64,000 nucleotides of DNA from Paenisporosarcina sp. OV554 (GTDB lineage: Bacteria > Bacillota > Bacilli > Bacillales_A > Planococcaceae): NCBI RefSeq assembly GCF_003058165.1, contig NZ_QBUC01000016.1, forward strand, positions 1 to 64,000, in the 5' to 3' direction. Position 1 is the first letter of the stretch. Every line of letters starts with the position of its first letter. Shown here piece after piece: positions 9,805 through 18,368 of this stretch. A program made the translations under genes and the position numbers. Under the pieces are notes generated by a model, which was not told where the DNA came from, did not search any database, and saw only the letters and a program-made list of their open reading frames with translations.

Positions 9805-10154
9805 GAGGTTGGGGTAGATGAAACTTTATTCTGGCATATTTAAATAAGGCTGTTTTCATAGGTTGTTTCAAAACTACTTTTGATTGCAGCTTTTTTGCGT
9901 GTTGGCAAACAACAGTAATAGGTGTAGATGAAGTAAGAAGGACTAATAATGTTTATATTGATGCATAGTGAAAAGTGAAGGAGATAAAGAGGTACTAAAG
10001 AATTTTCAAAATGATGCTCAAGGCGGAAAGGTTGATGAAGAGTTGTTTACAATGCTCGAGGCATTTATCGTCTCCCTCAACCACTTGAAGAATCACAAGA
10101 AAGAGTAAGCTATTTTAAGCTGTATTAAATATAGAGGCAATGCCGCCCCCGAAA
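9805..10154. other. Intergenic region with a short possible reading frame
   Basis: A 350-base stretch after the operon. A small plus-strand frame at 9968-10108 (GTG start, 46 aa, acidic, containing QGGKVDEELFTMLEAF) looks like the tail of a lost gene rather than a working one: an AAGGAG is inside, not before, its start. I see no clear terminator for the operon here. Confidence 0.4.
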
Positions 10155-10586
10155 TCATTCGAAGTGTCGTAGATTTCCCGCAACCTGATAAGAGACGGTA
10201 AACATATCCTTTGCTATAAGTGTTTTTACACCTTCCGCTTTTCCAACTAAGTTTACCAACACGATATACTCACCAGGCTCTACACGTTTTCCATCACATT
10301 TATAGTCCCAAGTTCCTTCTCATTTCCAGATTTTCCTGGAGGTTAAATTCACATATTCAATAGCTTGTGTGAAAAATCCGCCTTTAGAGTATCGATACAC
10401 TTCTTTTCCCTCTGGATTAAGCACATGAATATCGTATTTTTGACCGGTTTTAAAGATAAAAGTCTTTTCAGAATCAGTATTATTTAGTAACGTAATGATA
10501 AACTTCACGCTTTCTGAATTTTTCCAAGTATCAACAGACAACTTAATTTCTTTATTTTCCAAGTTTCCTGACACCTCTTTCGTCAT
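10155..10586 (-). pseudogene. BsuPI-domain (intracellular proteinase inhibitor-like) gene with premature stop
   Basis: The 88-aa product of the intact part (KFIITLLNNTDSEKTF, VYRYSKGGFFTQAIEY) matches the BsuPI fold of the Bacillus subtilis intracellular proteinase inhibitor. After K88 comes a TGA, and the same frame then continues through WDYKCDGKRVEPGEYIV to a stop at 10155; the PGEY segment is the usual C-terminal strand of this domain. The gene therefore looks inactivated by one nonsense change, unless the TGA is a sequencing error. It lies about 0.6 kb beyond the 3' end of the large subtilase gene, on the same strand. Confidence 0.65.
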
Positions 10587-10875
10587 AAATAATGAAACTT
10601 AAATTTGCACCCCAAGCAATAAATCCGATGTTTTGAACCCATTCCTCCATTTGGTTTTCTCTAATGGCACTATCCGTAGCTTAATAATACCAACCGACAG
10701 AGTTTATTCCAGTTCCTGCATGTAGAGATGAAACACCTATCTCCATTCTCATTGCATTTGACGAAGAGGTTGTATCGTCACCCCAATAGGAGGACAAATC
10801 TCCATCGTTATCAGCCTTATTTGAATATGATTGTAGAAAGCAGAGTGATTTGGGAGCTCCCGAACTTGTTGACAA
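10552..10875 (-). pseudogene. Decayed gene fragment, family not recognised
   Basis: A minus-strand frame with one internal TAA (10681-10683) encodes MRMEIGVSSLHAGTGINSVG, then after the stop AIRENQMEEWVQNIGFIAWG. The continuity across the stop and the protein-like composition suggest a broken gene directly upstream of the BsuPI pseudogene. I see no ribosome site and no intact start. Function unknown. Confidence 0.4.
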
Positions 10876-11116
10876 AGTATAACGACAGTCCTAAAACCTA
10901 ATTGCTTTATATGTATCAAATTGGGAAGTAAAACCGAATGAATGTGACATGGCTTATCTCTATCAGTTGAAAAATCAAAATGATAGTACATTACTAAAAA
11001 TAGAGATTGATGATTTTGTACAATTATTAAAAATGTTCAAATTTATTATGAGACTTCCATAGAATTTGCAGATATAGCTAAATAGACTTTTTAAAGCACT
11101 AGTAAATATCACTAAA

Positions 11117-11152
11117 AATAGCATACCCCTCAGCTAGTGAGGGGTATGCTAT
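11117..11152 (-). terminator. Rho-independent terminator of the subtilase gene
   Basis: A strong inverted repeat, AATAGCATACCCCTCA paired with TGAGGGGTATGCTATT, ends 15 bases past the subtilase stop codon; on the minus strand it is followed by a short T-rich run. Confidence 0.85.
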
Positions 11153-11166
11153 TAATCTAATTGATG

Positions 11167-14100
11167 TTATCTCAAACCATAAGCCTTAATAACTTCCTGA
11201 GAAATTTTGATTCCTTGGTCATCCCAAGCGGTTGCACGGAGGGAAACATATTTGTTTGTCTTAGGATTGTTAATCTTAGCTGTCCAACGATCATCCGCTG
11301 TACGCTCAAGTTTTACTTTCTTCCATGACTCTCCTTCATTAAAGGAAACCTCTAATGTAGCTCCCTCTAATTTACCGTAACCCGCTACATCATCAAGTTT
11401 TGCAACAGAAAGTTCGATTGCAGTGGATGGTGCAGCTAATGCATTGCCGTTCATATCTGTTTCAACTTTGTAGTCAAGAGAATAGAACGGAAGCAACGTG
11501 TGGTAATCCTCATCTTTTCCAGACCAGAACGTCCATTCCGTATGAGTACTTAAAGATGTTGTCCAGCGATTCGGATCACGCTTTGCATCACTTACTAACC
11601 GGTATTGTGTTTTTTCTTCTGGGACTGGATTAAATAAATATAAAGCCTGTCCTTTTCCTTCTCTAAGAAGGGTATCTCCCTGGAACAATTTAATTGTTTG
11701 ATTTTTCACGGATTCATTATAACCGTCACCGCCTGTAGTACCATTTCCTGAATCTGCCCAAGCAGGAATATTAAATTGTAAATAGTTCCCTTGGCGGTTA
11801 GGTGTCCAATAACCAACTCCCAAACGAGGACGAGCTACTGGTGAGAACCAGTCTTCTTGAAGCTTTTGACCTTTTTCATACGTAACAGCAGGCTGGCGAA
11901 CTTCCCAAGGACTATCTAATACTTCTGCATGGTGATACCAGAGTGTATCTTTCACTGCTGAAACCCACTCTGTTCGAACAGATGGCAATTGTAATTTGTA
12001 TAAAAATCCAACAGCTCCTCTTGTGTACGGACGCAGATCATAACGGAACTCTCCGCCAGGTGCTTCACGGTCTGATTTGTAACGCGTATCAATCTTGACT
12101 AATTCATTGTTAGATGGTGCATATTTTAAATTCTTTGGAATCTGGTCTTGATGCACATCCATTAGATCATAGACATAAGGTGTATTTACTTCACCTTCAA
12201 CAAACAATTTCAGGTCACCGGAACGTGCTGCTGTAATCACTTTATCGCCTTCACTTTTACTGATTCCAGCAACGGCAAGAGGAATATCTGTATAATCCGG
12301 ATTTCCTGCAAACACACCGAATTCCTTATCTTCATTGTTTACGATGATCAACAGCTTTGCACCCGCTGCATGTGCCGCAACGGCCTGCTCAGAAGGCGTA
12401 ACTTCCGTGTTGCGATCGACGACAACCGCTTTGCCTTTTGCTTTCAGACGCTCATAGTCAACTGGTGTTCCTTTTCCTGCATAAACGGTTGATAAGTTAT
12501 ATTTTCCATCAAGAAGTGTACTTCCAGCCAATGGAATATCATCCAACACTTTTCCTTTAAAATTGATCTCAAGGTAAGGTTTTATTAAACGCCAGCGAGT
12601 CAAAAATTCGAAGTCTCCTGTCTTAACTTCCTTTGTTGGGACAGCATACATTTTATCGATCCACACAGGCATTAAATAAATATGATTCATTGTTTTGCCA
12701 TCAAGGGAACGGTAGTATTCCATGCGCTGATAGCTTGGTTCTGTATTTTTTGGCACTTCAACTGAAATTTCTTTTGCTTTTCGAGCATCAAGTTCCACGG
12801 TTTGAGGACCGTCTAGTTTAATTTCAGGATTACCCACTAATGCTATTCCACGATGATCTGTTTCAGTATCCACATCCATCATAGACATAGCTGAATAGGT
12901 TCCAGTGGGTAAACGAACTTCTGTTGTTCCGTTTACAGCAATAAATTCAGGATCCATGTTTTTGTTAACGAGTCCAACATACGTAAGGGTAGGGTTCCCG
13001 TTACGGTCTGTAGCGTTAAACGTTAACGGATACTTTTCCTCTTCCTTTACCATACCCATTGAAGTATGAGCCACTTGTTTGCCATCGGCATCTGTTGCAG
13101 TTAGATGTCCTTCATAACGAGTGCCTAACTCTCCAAGTTGTGGATTCAAAGTGACCTTTACGTCTTTTGTTCCATTAGCCGGAATGGTAATCTGGCTCTC
13201 AGAAACCGTTAACAAACCATTTGTTGCAGCATCACCTTTTGTATTCTTAAAGTCAGCATGCAAATCTAAGTTTACAGCGGAGTCACTGTCATTTGTATAC
13301 GTGACCGTTTTCTGTACAGGCTGAGCATTATCATTTGGCCATTTGAAAAATCCAAATGAAAGGGAACCTGTTGCTCTCACTGAGCTGAATGCAGCTGCTG
13401 GTACATCCAATCGGCCCGATCCGATATGATAAGGCGAGTAATCTAACTTTTTAGACGTACTCATCAACGCTTCTTTTAGTTGAGTTCCATTCCACTCAGG
13501 GTTCTTCTGCAGAAGGATTGCAGCAGCACCCGCCACATGTGGAGTTGCCATGGATGTACCACTCATGCTTCTGTAAGATCCGCTTCCTGATGAAAGACCA
13601 GATCGAGCTGCAACGATGTCAACACCCGGTGCAGATAGGTCAGGTTTCAATCCCATGTCTCCATAACGAGGACCTTTGGAAGTGAAATAAGCAATGTTGT
13701 CTGACTTATCCACAGCACCAATCGTTAAAGCTGCATCTGCAGTTCCTGGTGAACCGATGGCTCCTTCATAACCTGCGTTTCCGGCAGCAATGACAAATAG
13801 TGCACCTGTTTCTTCACTTAGTCTATTTACGGCTTGAGCCATCGGGTCTGTTCCGTCACTTGGCTCGCTGCTCCCCAAACTCATGCTTACAATCTTGGCG
13901 TTGTCTGCAGCCCATTCCATACCGTCAATAATCCAAGAATCCAAACCGCTTCCTTGATTGTTTAACACTTTACCTACAAGCAAACGTGCTTCAGGAGCAA
14001 CCCCTTTGTTCTTCCCTCCAGATGCTGCACCTGTTCCCAGTACCGTTGAAGCAACGTGTGTGCCGTGTCCATGAGCATCATCAGCCGTTTCTCCAGGTAC

Positions 14101-14907
14101 AAAGCTTTTTGCCTCGTCTATTTGATTTGCAAGATCGGGATGATTAGGATCGATTCCTGTATCAAGTACCGCTACCTTAACCCCCTTACCTGTAAAACCA
14201 GAATCCCATGCAGTTGGGGCACCGATCTGAGGTACGCTTTTGTCTAATGTGGCTTCCACTTTGCCATCCAGCCAGATTTTTTCAATGCCCTGCTCAAATA
14301 AAGCCGTGTTTGATTTCGCTTTTGACGTTGATTCACCCTCAGGTGTGATATCTTCCCAGAACGTATCCGCTTCATTTTTGGTAGCAGAGAGGGCAACAGC
14401 GTTAATACTCTCTAACACGCGAACTATTTTAGCTCCTTTTGGTTCAGCTTTTACTTGAACGGCTTTGCCTTTTTTTTCTGTATATTCTACGATAACGGGT
14501 AGAGACGAAAGCGTTTTGTCATCATAGCCATTTTCGATCAATTCCGTTACATTAAACAAATCCTTATCTAACTTATCAGCTGCGAGGTAAGGCATAGCTG
14601 ACCCTGGAATAACATACGTATTTTCACCAATATTTAGAATCTGAGCACCTGCACCATTCCGATCAACAGGTTCCACGTTAATTACGCTTTTACCGCCTTC
14701 AATCTTTTTAATGGTCACGACATCACCTGTAATAAGCGTGATCTTTTTTTCATCTGCGCCATTGATATTGTTTACAAAAGATGGGGTTTCAAGTGTCTTT
14801 TCAAGCGATGTTTTATCAAATGCTTTAACGTTATAAAAGGTTGAGGCAAGCATAACCGTAGATAAAGAGGTTGCTATTACCGTCTTCATGTTCATTTTTT
14901 TCAACAT
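11167..14907 (-). CDS. Large secreted subtilisin-family serine protease (S8)
   Basis: A 1246-aa preproenzyme. The N-terminus (residues 1-30) is a Sec signal; a propeptide-like region runs to about residue 225. The S8 domain spans about 235-510 with the full triad: D249 (VAVLDTG), H281 (HGHGTHVA) and S452 (SGTSMATPHVAG), plus oxyanion N377 (AAGNAGY). A PA-like insert-type domain follows around 820-905 (KAVVVDRNTEVTP to PLAVAGISKSEG), then beta-rich C-terminal modules. It would be exported to digest proteins outside the cell; no LPXTG or SLH anchor is seen. A good AGGAGG site precedes the ATG and a terminator follows. It is a monocistronic unit; an XRE/TPR regulator lies upstream on the same strand. 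Confidence 0.93.
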   Translation of the reverse strand: MLKKMNMKTVIATSLSTVMLASTFYNVKAFDKTSLEKTLETPSFVNNINGADEKKITLITGDVVTIKKIEGGKSVINVEPVDRNGAGAQILNIGENTYVIPGSAMPYLAADKLDKDLFNVTELIENGYDDKTLSSLPVIVEYTEKKGKAVQVKAEPKGAKIVRVLESINAVALSATKNEADTFWEDITPEGESTSKAKSNTALFEQGIEKIWLDGKVEATLDKSVPQIGAPTAWDSGFTGKGVKVAVLDTGIDPNHPDLANQIDEAKSFVPGETADDAHGHGTHVASTVLGTGAASGGKNKGVAPEARLLVGKVLNNQGSGLDSWIIDGMEWAADNAKIVSMSLGSSEPSDGTDPMAQAVNRLSEETGALFVIAAGNAGYEGAIGSPGTADAALTIGAVDKSDNIAYFTSKGPRYGDMGLKPDLSAPGVDIVAARSGLSSGSGSYRSMSGTSMATPHVAGAAAILLQKNPEWNGTQLKEALMSTSKKLDYSPYHIGSGRLDVPAAAFSSVRATGSLSFGFFKWPNDNAQPVQKTVTYTNDSDSAVNLDLHADFKNTKGDAATNGLLTVSESQITIPANGTKDVKVTLNPQLGELGTRYEGHLTATDADGKQVAHTSMGMVKEEEKYPLTFNATDRNGNPTLTYVGLVNKNMDPEFIAVNGTTEVRLPTGTYSAMSMMDVDTETDHRGIALVGNPEIKLDGPQTVELDARKAKEISVEVPKNTEPSYQRMEYYRSLDGKTMNHIYLMPVWIDKMYAVPTKEVKTGDFEFLTRWRLIKPYLEINFKGKVLDDIPLAGSTLLDGKYNLSTVYAGKGTPVDYERLKAKGKAVVVDRNTEVTPSEQAVAAHAAGAKLLIIVNNEDKEFGVFAGNPDYTDIPLAVAGISKSEGDKVITAARSGDLKLFVEGEVNTPYVYDLMDVHQDQIPKNLKYAPSNNELVKIDTRYKSDREAPGGEFRYDLRPYTRGAVGFLYKLQLPSVRTEWVSAVKDTLWYHHAEVLDSPWEVRQPAVTYEKGQKLQEDWFSPVARPRLGVGYWTPNRQGNYLQFNIPAWADSGNGTTGGDGYNESVKNQTIKLFQGDTLLREGKGQALYLFNPVPEEKTQYRLVSDAKRDPNRWTTSLSTHTEWTFWSGKDEDYHTLLPFYSLDYKVETDMNGNALAAPSTAIELSVAKLDDVAGYGKLEGATLEVSFNEGESWKKVKLERTADDRWTAKINNPKTNKYVSLRATAWDDQGIKISQEVIKAYGLR

Positions 14908-15505
14908 ATTTCCTCCTAAAAAGCTAATTATAAAATAAATGCATCTAGTAAGATCTGTCTTGATGTAGGGAACTCACTGTTAAAACAAATACGGGAGTTA
15001 ATAGTTTGCTAGTATGTGGAAAGAAAAAACCTCCTTTGGCCAATTAAAGATTCTGAACAGGAGTATGTTGTTCTAGCTGAAGGATCAGATGATATTTAGT
15101 AGGCACTGAATTTAATAGAATTGTATACCTCTTGATTTAAGGAGTCGATGGGGGTTATTTAAGGGGGTTTTAGAACTAATTATTTTATAAAACAGCTTTT
15201 ATTTTTTAAAAAAGGTTGACGTTTATACCCCAGCTACTATAAAAGGATGTCGATGGTTTTTTTTGCAGGACCTTTTGACTATATTATTTTCTTAAACCAT
15301 TAAAATCATTTCGGTCAAAGTGGCCTACCAACAAAATGATGAAACATACGCTAAGTAGATTTCTAGATAAAAAGCCGATTACTCCATAGCGTAGGAGTAA
15401 TCGGCTTTAGTTTTAGTGGACTGTGAATCCGCGGAACGTGGTGTTTAACTATTCTATGTATGGATTGGGTACCGAACTTTCTATCTGTAGTTCATTTTAA
15501 TATCT
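14908..15505. other. Intergenic region between subtilase and XRE/TPR regulator
   Basis: About 600 bases with no gene I can support. It must contain the subtilase promoter and leader. A perfect hairpin at 15371-15409 serves as terminator for the regulator gene. Several short frames here have no ribosome sites. Confidence 0.6.
15371..15412 (-). terminator. Rho-independent terminator (bidirectional form)
   Basis: AAAGCCGATTACTCC pairs with GGAGTAATCGGCTTT around a short loop, with A and T tracts on its two sides. It is about 100 bases past the stop of the XRE/TPR regulator on the minus strand. Confidence 0.8.
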
Positions 15506-16750
15506 TCATTCAAAATGATAATAACTTTTTTCACTTGTCATTTTATCAGATGCTAGTTGAAAGGCTTTTTCTTTCTGGTTCGATTTAACATAATACAAAA
15601 ACAGTTTTTTTTCATAATGTTGTTTTACAAACTGATCTCCGTTGGCGATGAGAATGGGAATGGCTGTTTTCTCAATATACTCATATAGCTCCTTTTCATT
15701 TTGATAGATAGTATGAAGTTGGATTTCAAAATCCATTTGTCTAGGATCTTGATTTTGTTTTGTTAATTTTAATCCTTTTTTTGAAAGATCGATAAGCTCT
15801 TCTTCGGGAAGGAGCCTCCCTTTATAGCAGGCTGAAATATACCCATTAAGTGATGTTAGATAATGAGGTGTCTTTTCAGTTATTAGTTCTAATGCTTTTT
15901 CATACGATTGTTTAGCCTCTGAGTATCGTTTTCTTCTATAATATTCAAATGCTAAATTGTGATAGATTTTAGACGCTCTATCAATACAGTTGACTGATTC
16001 ACAGACTTTCAGCAACTTTTCGTATTGTTGTTTGGTTTCATCCATATCATAAGGTTCCTTGGAATTAAGCTGGACTAAAAGTAGGGTTTCTGTATCAATA
16101 ATTCTTAAGATATTTAATGTGCTTTTGAAAAATTGTAAAGCCTTTTGTCCATAAAAATAGGAAAAGATTGTTGATTGAATTGAATGGTAGGCTATTGCCA
16201 AATGATAATAGTATTCTAAGTTTGAATAATTGTTATCAATTTTTTTTAATGTTTCAATGCAAGACTTGAAATTACCTGTCAGAAACATGTAGATTCCGTC
16301 TACGTGGTTTAAGAAATTTTGTTCATCAGAATCAAGGTCACTGTACTGATTCCTCATCGTTTCTATAATTTTTTTTGCTTTAGGTTTTTCATTTACAAAT
16401 AAATAATACCTTGCCAATATTAGATAGTATTGATTTTTAAAGTCAGCTAGAAATCTTAAAGATTCGGTTTCTATTTCTTCTTTAAGTTGATAGATTTCTT
16501 TTGAGTCTATCATAATCAATGCGTTATTCCATTTGAACAGTTTTTTTTGTAGGAAAAAATAGCGAGAGCGTTCAATATTCATTGTTATCCCAAGTTTTTT
16601 TGCAAGTAAATCCGTAATTTCATGGGAAAACTCCGTAATCCCGCGTTCTATTTTGCTAAGATGTGTGACGGAACAAATTCCTTGAGCAAGTAGTCCTTGA
16701 GTTAGCCCTGACTCTTCGCGATAGAATTTTATTAATTTTCCTTCAATCAT
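15506..16750 (-). CDS. XRE-type helix-turn-helix regulator with TPR domain (RNPP/PlcR-like)
   Basis: A 414-aa protein. Residues 1-60 form an XRE helix-turn-helix (FYREESGLTQGLLAQGICSV then LSKIERG). The rest is helical with tetratricopeptide-like repeats; one clear unit is ASKIYHNLAFEYYRRKRYSE followed by AKQSYEKALELI. This is the architecture of the Rgg/NprR/PlcR/PrgX group, which bind short signalling peptides and control proteases or other secreted factors. It lies directly upstream of the subtilase on the same strand, about 600 bases away, so control of that protease is plausible. I found no short secreted pro-peptide gene next to it, so its ligand is unknown. Confidence 0.75.
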   Translation of the reverse strand: MIEGKLIKFYREESGLTQGLLAQGICSVTHLSKIERGITEFSHEITDLLAKKLGITMNIERSRYFFLQKKLFKWNNALIMIDSKEIYQLKEEIETESLRFLADFKNQYYLILARYYLFVNEKPKAKKIIETMRNQYSDLDSDEQNFLNHVDGIYMFLTGNFKSCIETLKKIDNNYSNLEYYYHLAIAYHSIQSTIFSYFYGQKALQFFKSTLNILRIIDTETLLLVQLNSKEPYDMDETKQQYEKLLKVCESVNCIDRASKIYHNLAFEYYRRKRYSEAKQSYEKALELITEKTPHYLTSLNGYISACYKGRLLPEEELIDLSKKGLKLTKQNQDPRQMDFEIQLHTIYQNEKELYEYIEKTAIPILIANGDQFVKQHYEKKLFLYYVKSNQKEKAFQLASDKMTSEKSYYHFE

Positions 16751-17057
16751 AATACACCCCAGATAAACGATTTTCTATTTATTATAGGGAAGTATATCTC
16801 TTTAGTCTATGAAGAAGGGAGGAAAGAGGTCTGATGAGAATGAAAATTACTCTTCTAACTTTTTAATTTAAATATAACCCAATGCGATGTTCGGAAAAGT
16901 AACTTAAACGAACTATTATAAATTGCTAACATTAAGCAGTTTTAACGATCGAAAACCTATATATTTATTTTATAAACGTTCAAGTTTTCATGCATAATTT
17001 CACGAACTTCTTTAATAATCTTTTCGTAATATTTCTTAACAAAACCTACTCAAGAAT
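16751..17057. other. Intergenic region ending at an IS remnant
   Basis: A 307-base stretch without an intact gene. On the minus strand just before the IS end, an open segment encodes FVKKYYEKIIKEVREIMHE and stops near 16958; it looks like the 3' tail of a gene cut by the IS or by a later deletion. Confidence 0.45.
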
Positions 17058-17408
17058 TGGGACTGACCCCATAGGCTGAGACAAATTAAAACACCTTTAC
17101 GTTGAAATTCGGGTATATACTACCTAAATCCAACTTGGAGGTGTTTTTTCTATGGATACAAGAGTCAGTTATTCGGTTGAAGTAAAAGAAGAAGCTTTGG
17201 TAAAGGGCCAGAACACGTCGATGAATTGGAGAAGCTTAAGGCGGAGAATCACTATTTGAAACAACACATTGAGGTTTTAAAAAGTACAAAGAGTTGGAGA
17301 GGAAGTGGTACCAAGAATAGCGTTACAAGCCTTTAAAGAACTGAAGAAAACAATGACCGTCACAAAAATCTGCCGCATATTAAACATTCCAAGATCAACT
17401 TATTATAG
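17058..17408 (+). mobile_element. Remnant of the same IS3-family element as at 1-632, internally deleted
   Basis: It begins with the same end (TGGGACTGACCCCATAGG) in opposite orientation to the first copy, has the start of orfA (DTRVSYSVEVKEEA), then jumps to the end of orfA and the beginning of orfB, and stops at TATTATAG in the OrfB helix-turn-helix region. The orfA frame is destroyed. The break at 17408 joins directly to an MFS gene fragment. Confidence 0.85.
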
Positions 17409-17805
17409 CCCAAGCTTGCATGGATTCTGAAGGTAAATAAACAAGCGCGACGATAGGCAGGAACATGACGCGAGCCAACAAAATAGACGTCGCCACGAGC
17501 TTCTTGTGTTCAGCTGCGCGATTCAGCATGATGGCAGCTGGAATCGTCATAAGTAAGGCCATTAATGAAGGAAGGGAGCTAATAATCCCACCTGATAATT
17601 GCTGGCACTTAATATGGTAATCGCAAAAATAGGAAAGAAATTATTTGAAAAGTTCATGGCAATAGTCGAAGCCATGCCATTGTAAATACTAATTTTTTCA
17701 TTATATGGGCGCATATTATTCTCCACGTTAATTCATAACTTGGTGATATGCTTTGAAATATATACTTATGGCAAAAGAAAACAAGTCCTTTGTGACACGA
17801 AATTT
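17409..17805 (-). pseudogene. Truncated duplicate of the MFS gene start at 1587-1979
   Basis: Nearly the same bases as the 5' third of the MFS gene and its upstream region, in the same orientation. It carries a one-base loss (AATAATCCC versus AATTAATCCC) that breaks the frame, and it lacks the 3' two thirds. The similarity ends near 17805 in GACACGAAATTT. It is non-functional and forms a direct repeat with 1587-1979. Confidence 0.88.
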
Positions 17806-17902
17806 CGGAAACGATTTTTAACATTTGTTAGATTCCACAGTTTAGGTGAATTTCAACCAGGAATGGTTCCTTTGAAACCTCAGTATGCAGAGGTTTTTAC
17901 AT

Positions 17903-17939
17903 GAAAAAACTTCCAATTTACATAAAGTAAATTGGAAGT
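17903..17939 (-). terminator. Terminator of the iron-permease operon
   Basis: On the minus strand ACTTCCAATTTAC pairs perfectly with GTAAATTGGAAGT and is followed by TTTTTT, nine bases beyond the lipoprotein gene stop. A smaller hairpin (AAACCTC with GAGGTTT) follows at 17876-17896 and could terminate plus-strand transcription. Confidence 0.85.
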
Positions 17940-17948
17940 CATGTTGTT

Positions 17949-18368
17949 TTATTTTATTTTTTCAACATCAGAAAGGACACTATCTAAATCGTCTGCAGCT
18001 TTATTTAAAGTGTCTACATCAAGAGGATCAACTTTTACTCCTGCTTCAATCAAGTGAAGGGGTGTTTCAACTTGTTCATAAAGGTCCGCGTCTTTATCTT
18101 TTACTTCATCTTCAAAACTCTCCCAAATTTCTTCTAAGTTTTCGCCATTTGCTTCAGCTTTCTTAGTGTCATTTGCTTCTAATTGCACTTTTAAATCGGC
18201 AACTTCAGCTTTCATTTCTTTTGCCCCATCTGCAATCGATGTTTGTGAAGTCGTTTCTTCTTTTTGGGTGTTATCACCCGTTGTTGTTTTCTCGTCCTTT
18301 GTTCCACAAGCCGATAAAGCCATTGATGCTGCGATTATTATAGGGAATACGTATTTTTTAGATTGCAT
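17949..18368 (-). CDS. Lipoprotein partner of the FTR1 iron permease
   Basis: A 139-aa protein with a lipoprotein signal (LSAC lipobox, C21) and an acidic, helical mature region (AEVADLKVQLEANDTKKAEA, then ENLEEIWESFEDEVKDKDAD). The helical four-Glu-rich pattern resembles part of the EfeO/imelysin helical domain and also the N-terminal domain of the adjacent permease. It overlaps the end of the permease gene, with AGGAGGA nine bases before its ATG, so the two are co-translated. Its likely role is capturing ferric or ferrous iron at the outer face of the membrane. Assignment to a named family is tentative. Confidence 0.7.
   Translation of the reverse strand: MQSKKYVFPIIIAASMALSACGTKDEKTTTGDNTQKEETTSQTSIADGAKEMKAEVADLKVQLEANDTKKAEANGENLEEIWESFEDEVKDKDADLYEQVETPLHLIEAGVKVDPLDVDTLNKAADDLDSVLSDVEKIK

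Noticed and set aside
10749-10991. 80-codon minus-strand frame
   Set aside because: Lies across the decayed gene at 10552-10875 in another frame and has no ribosome site or family features.
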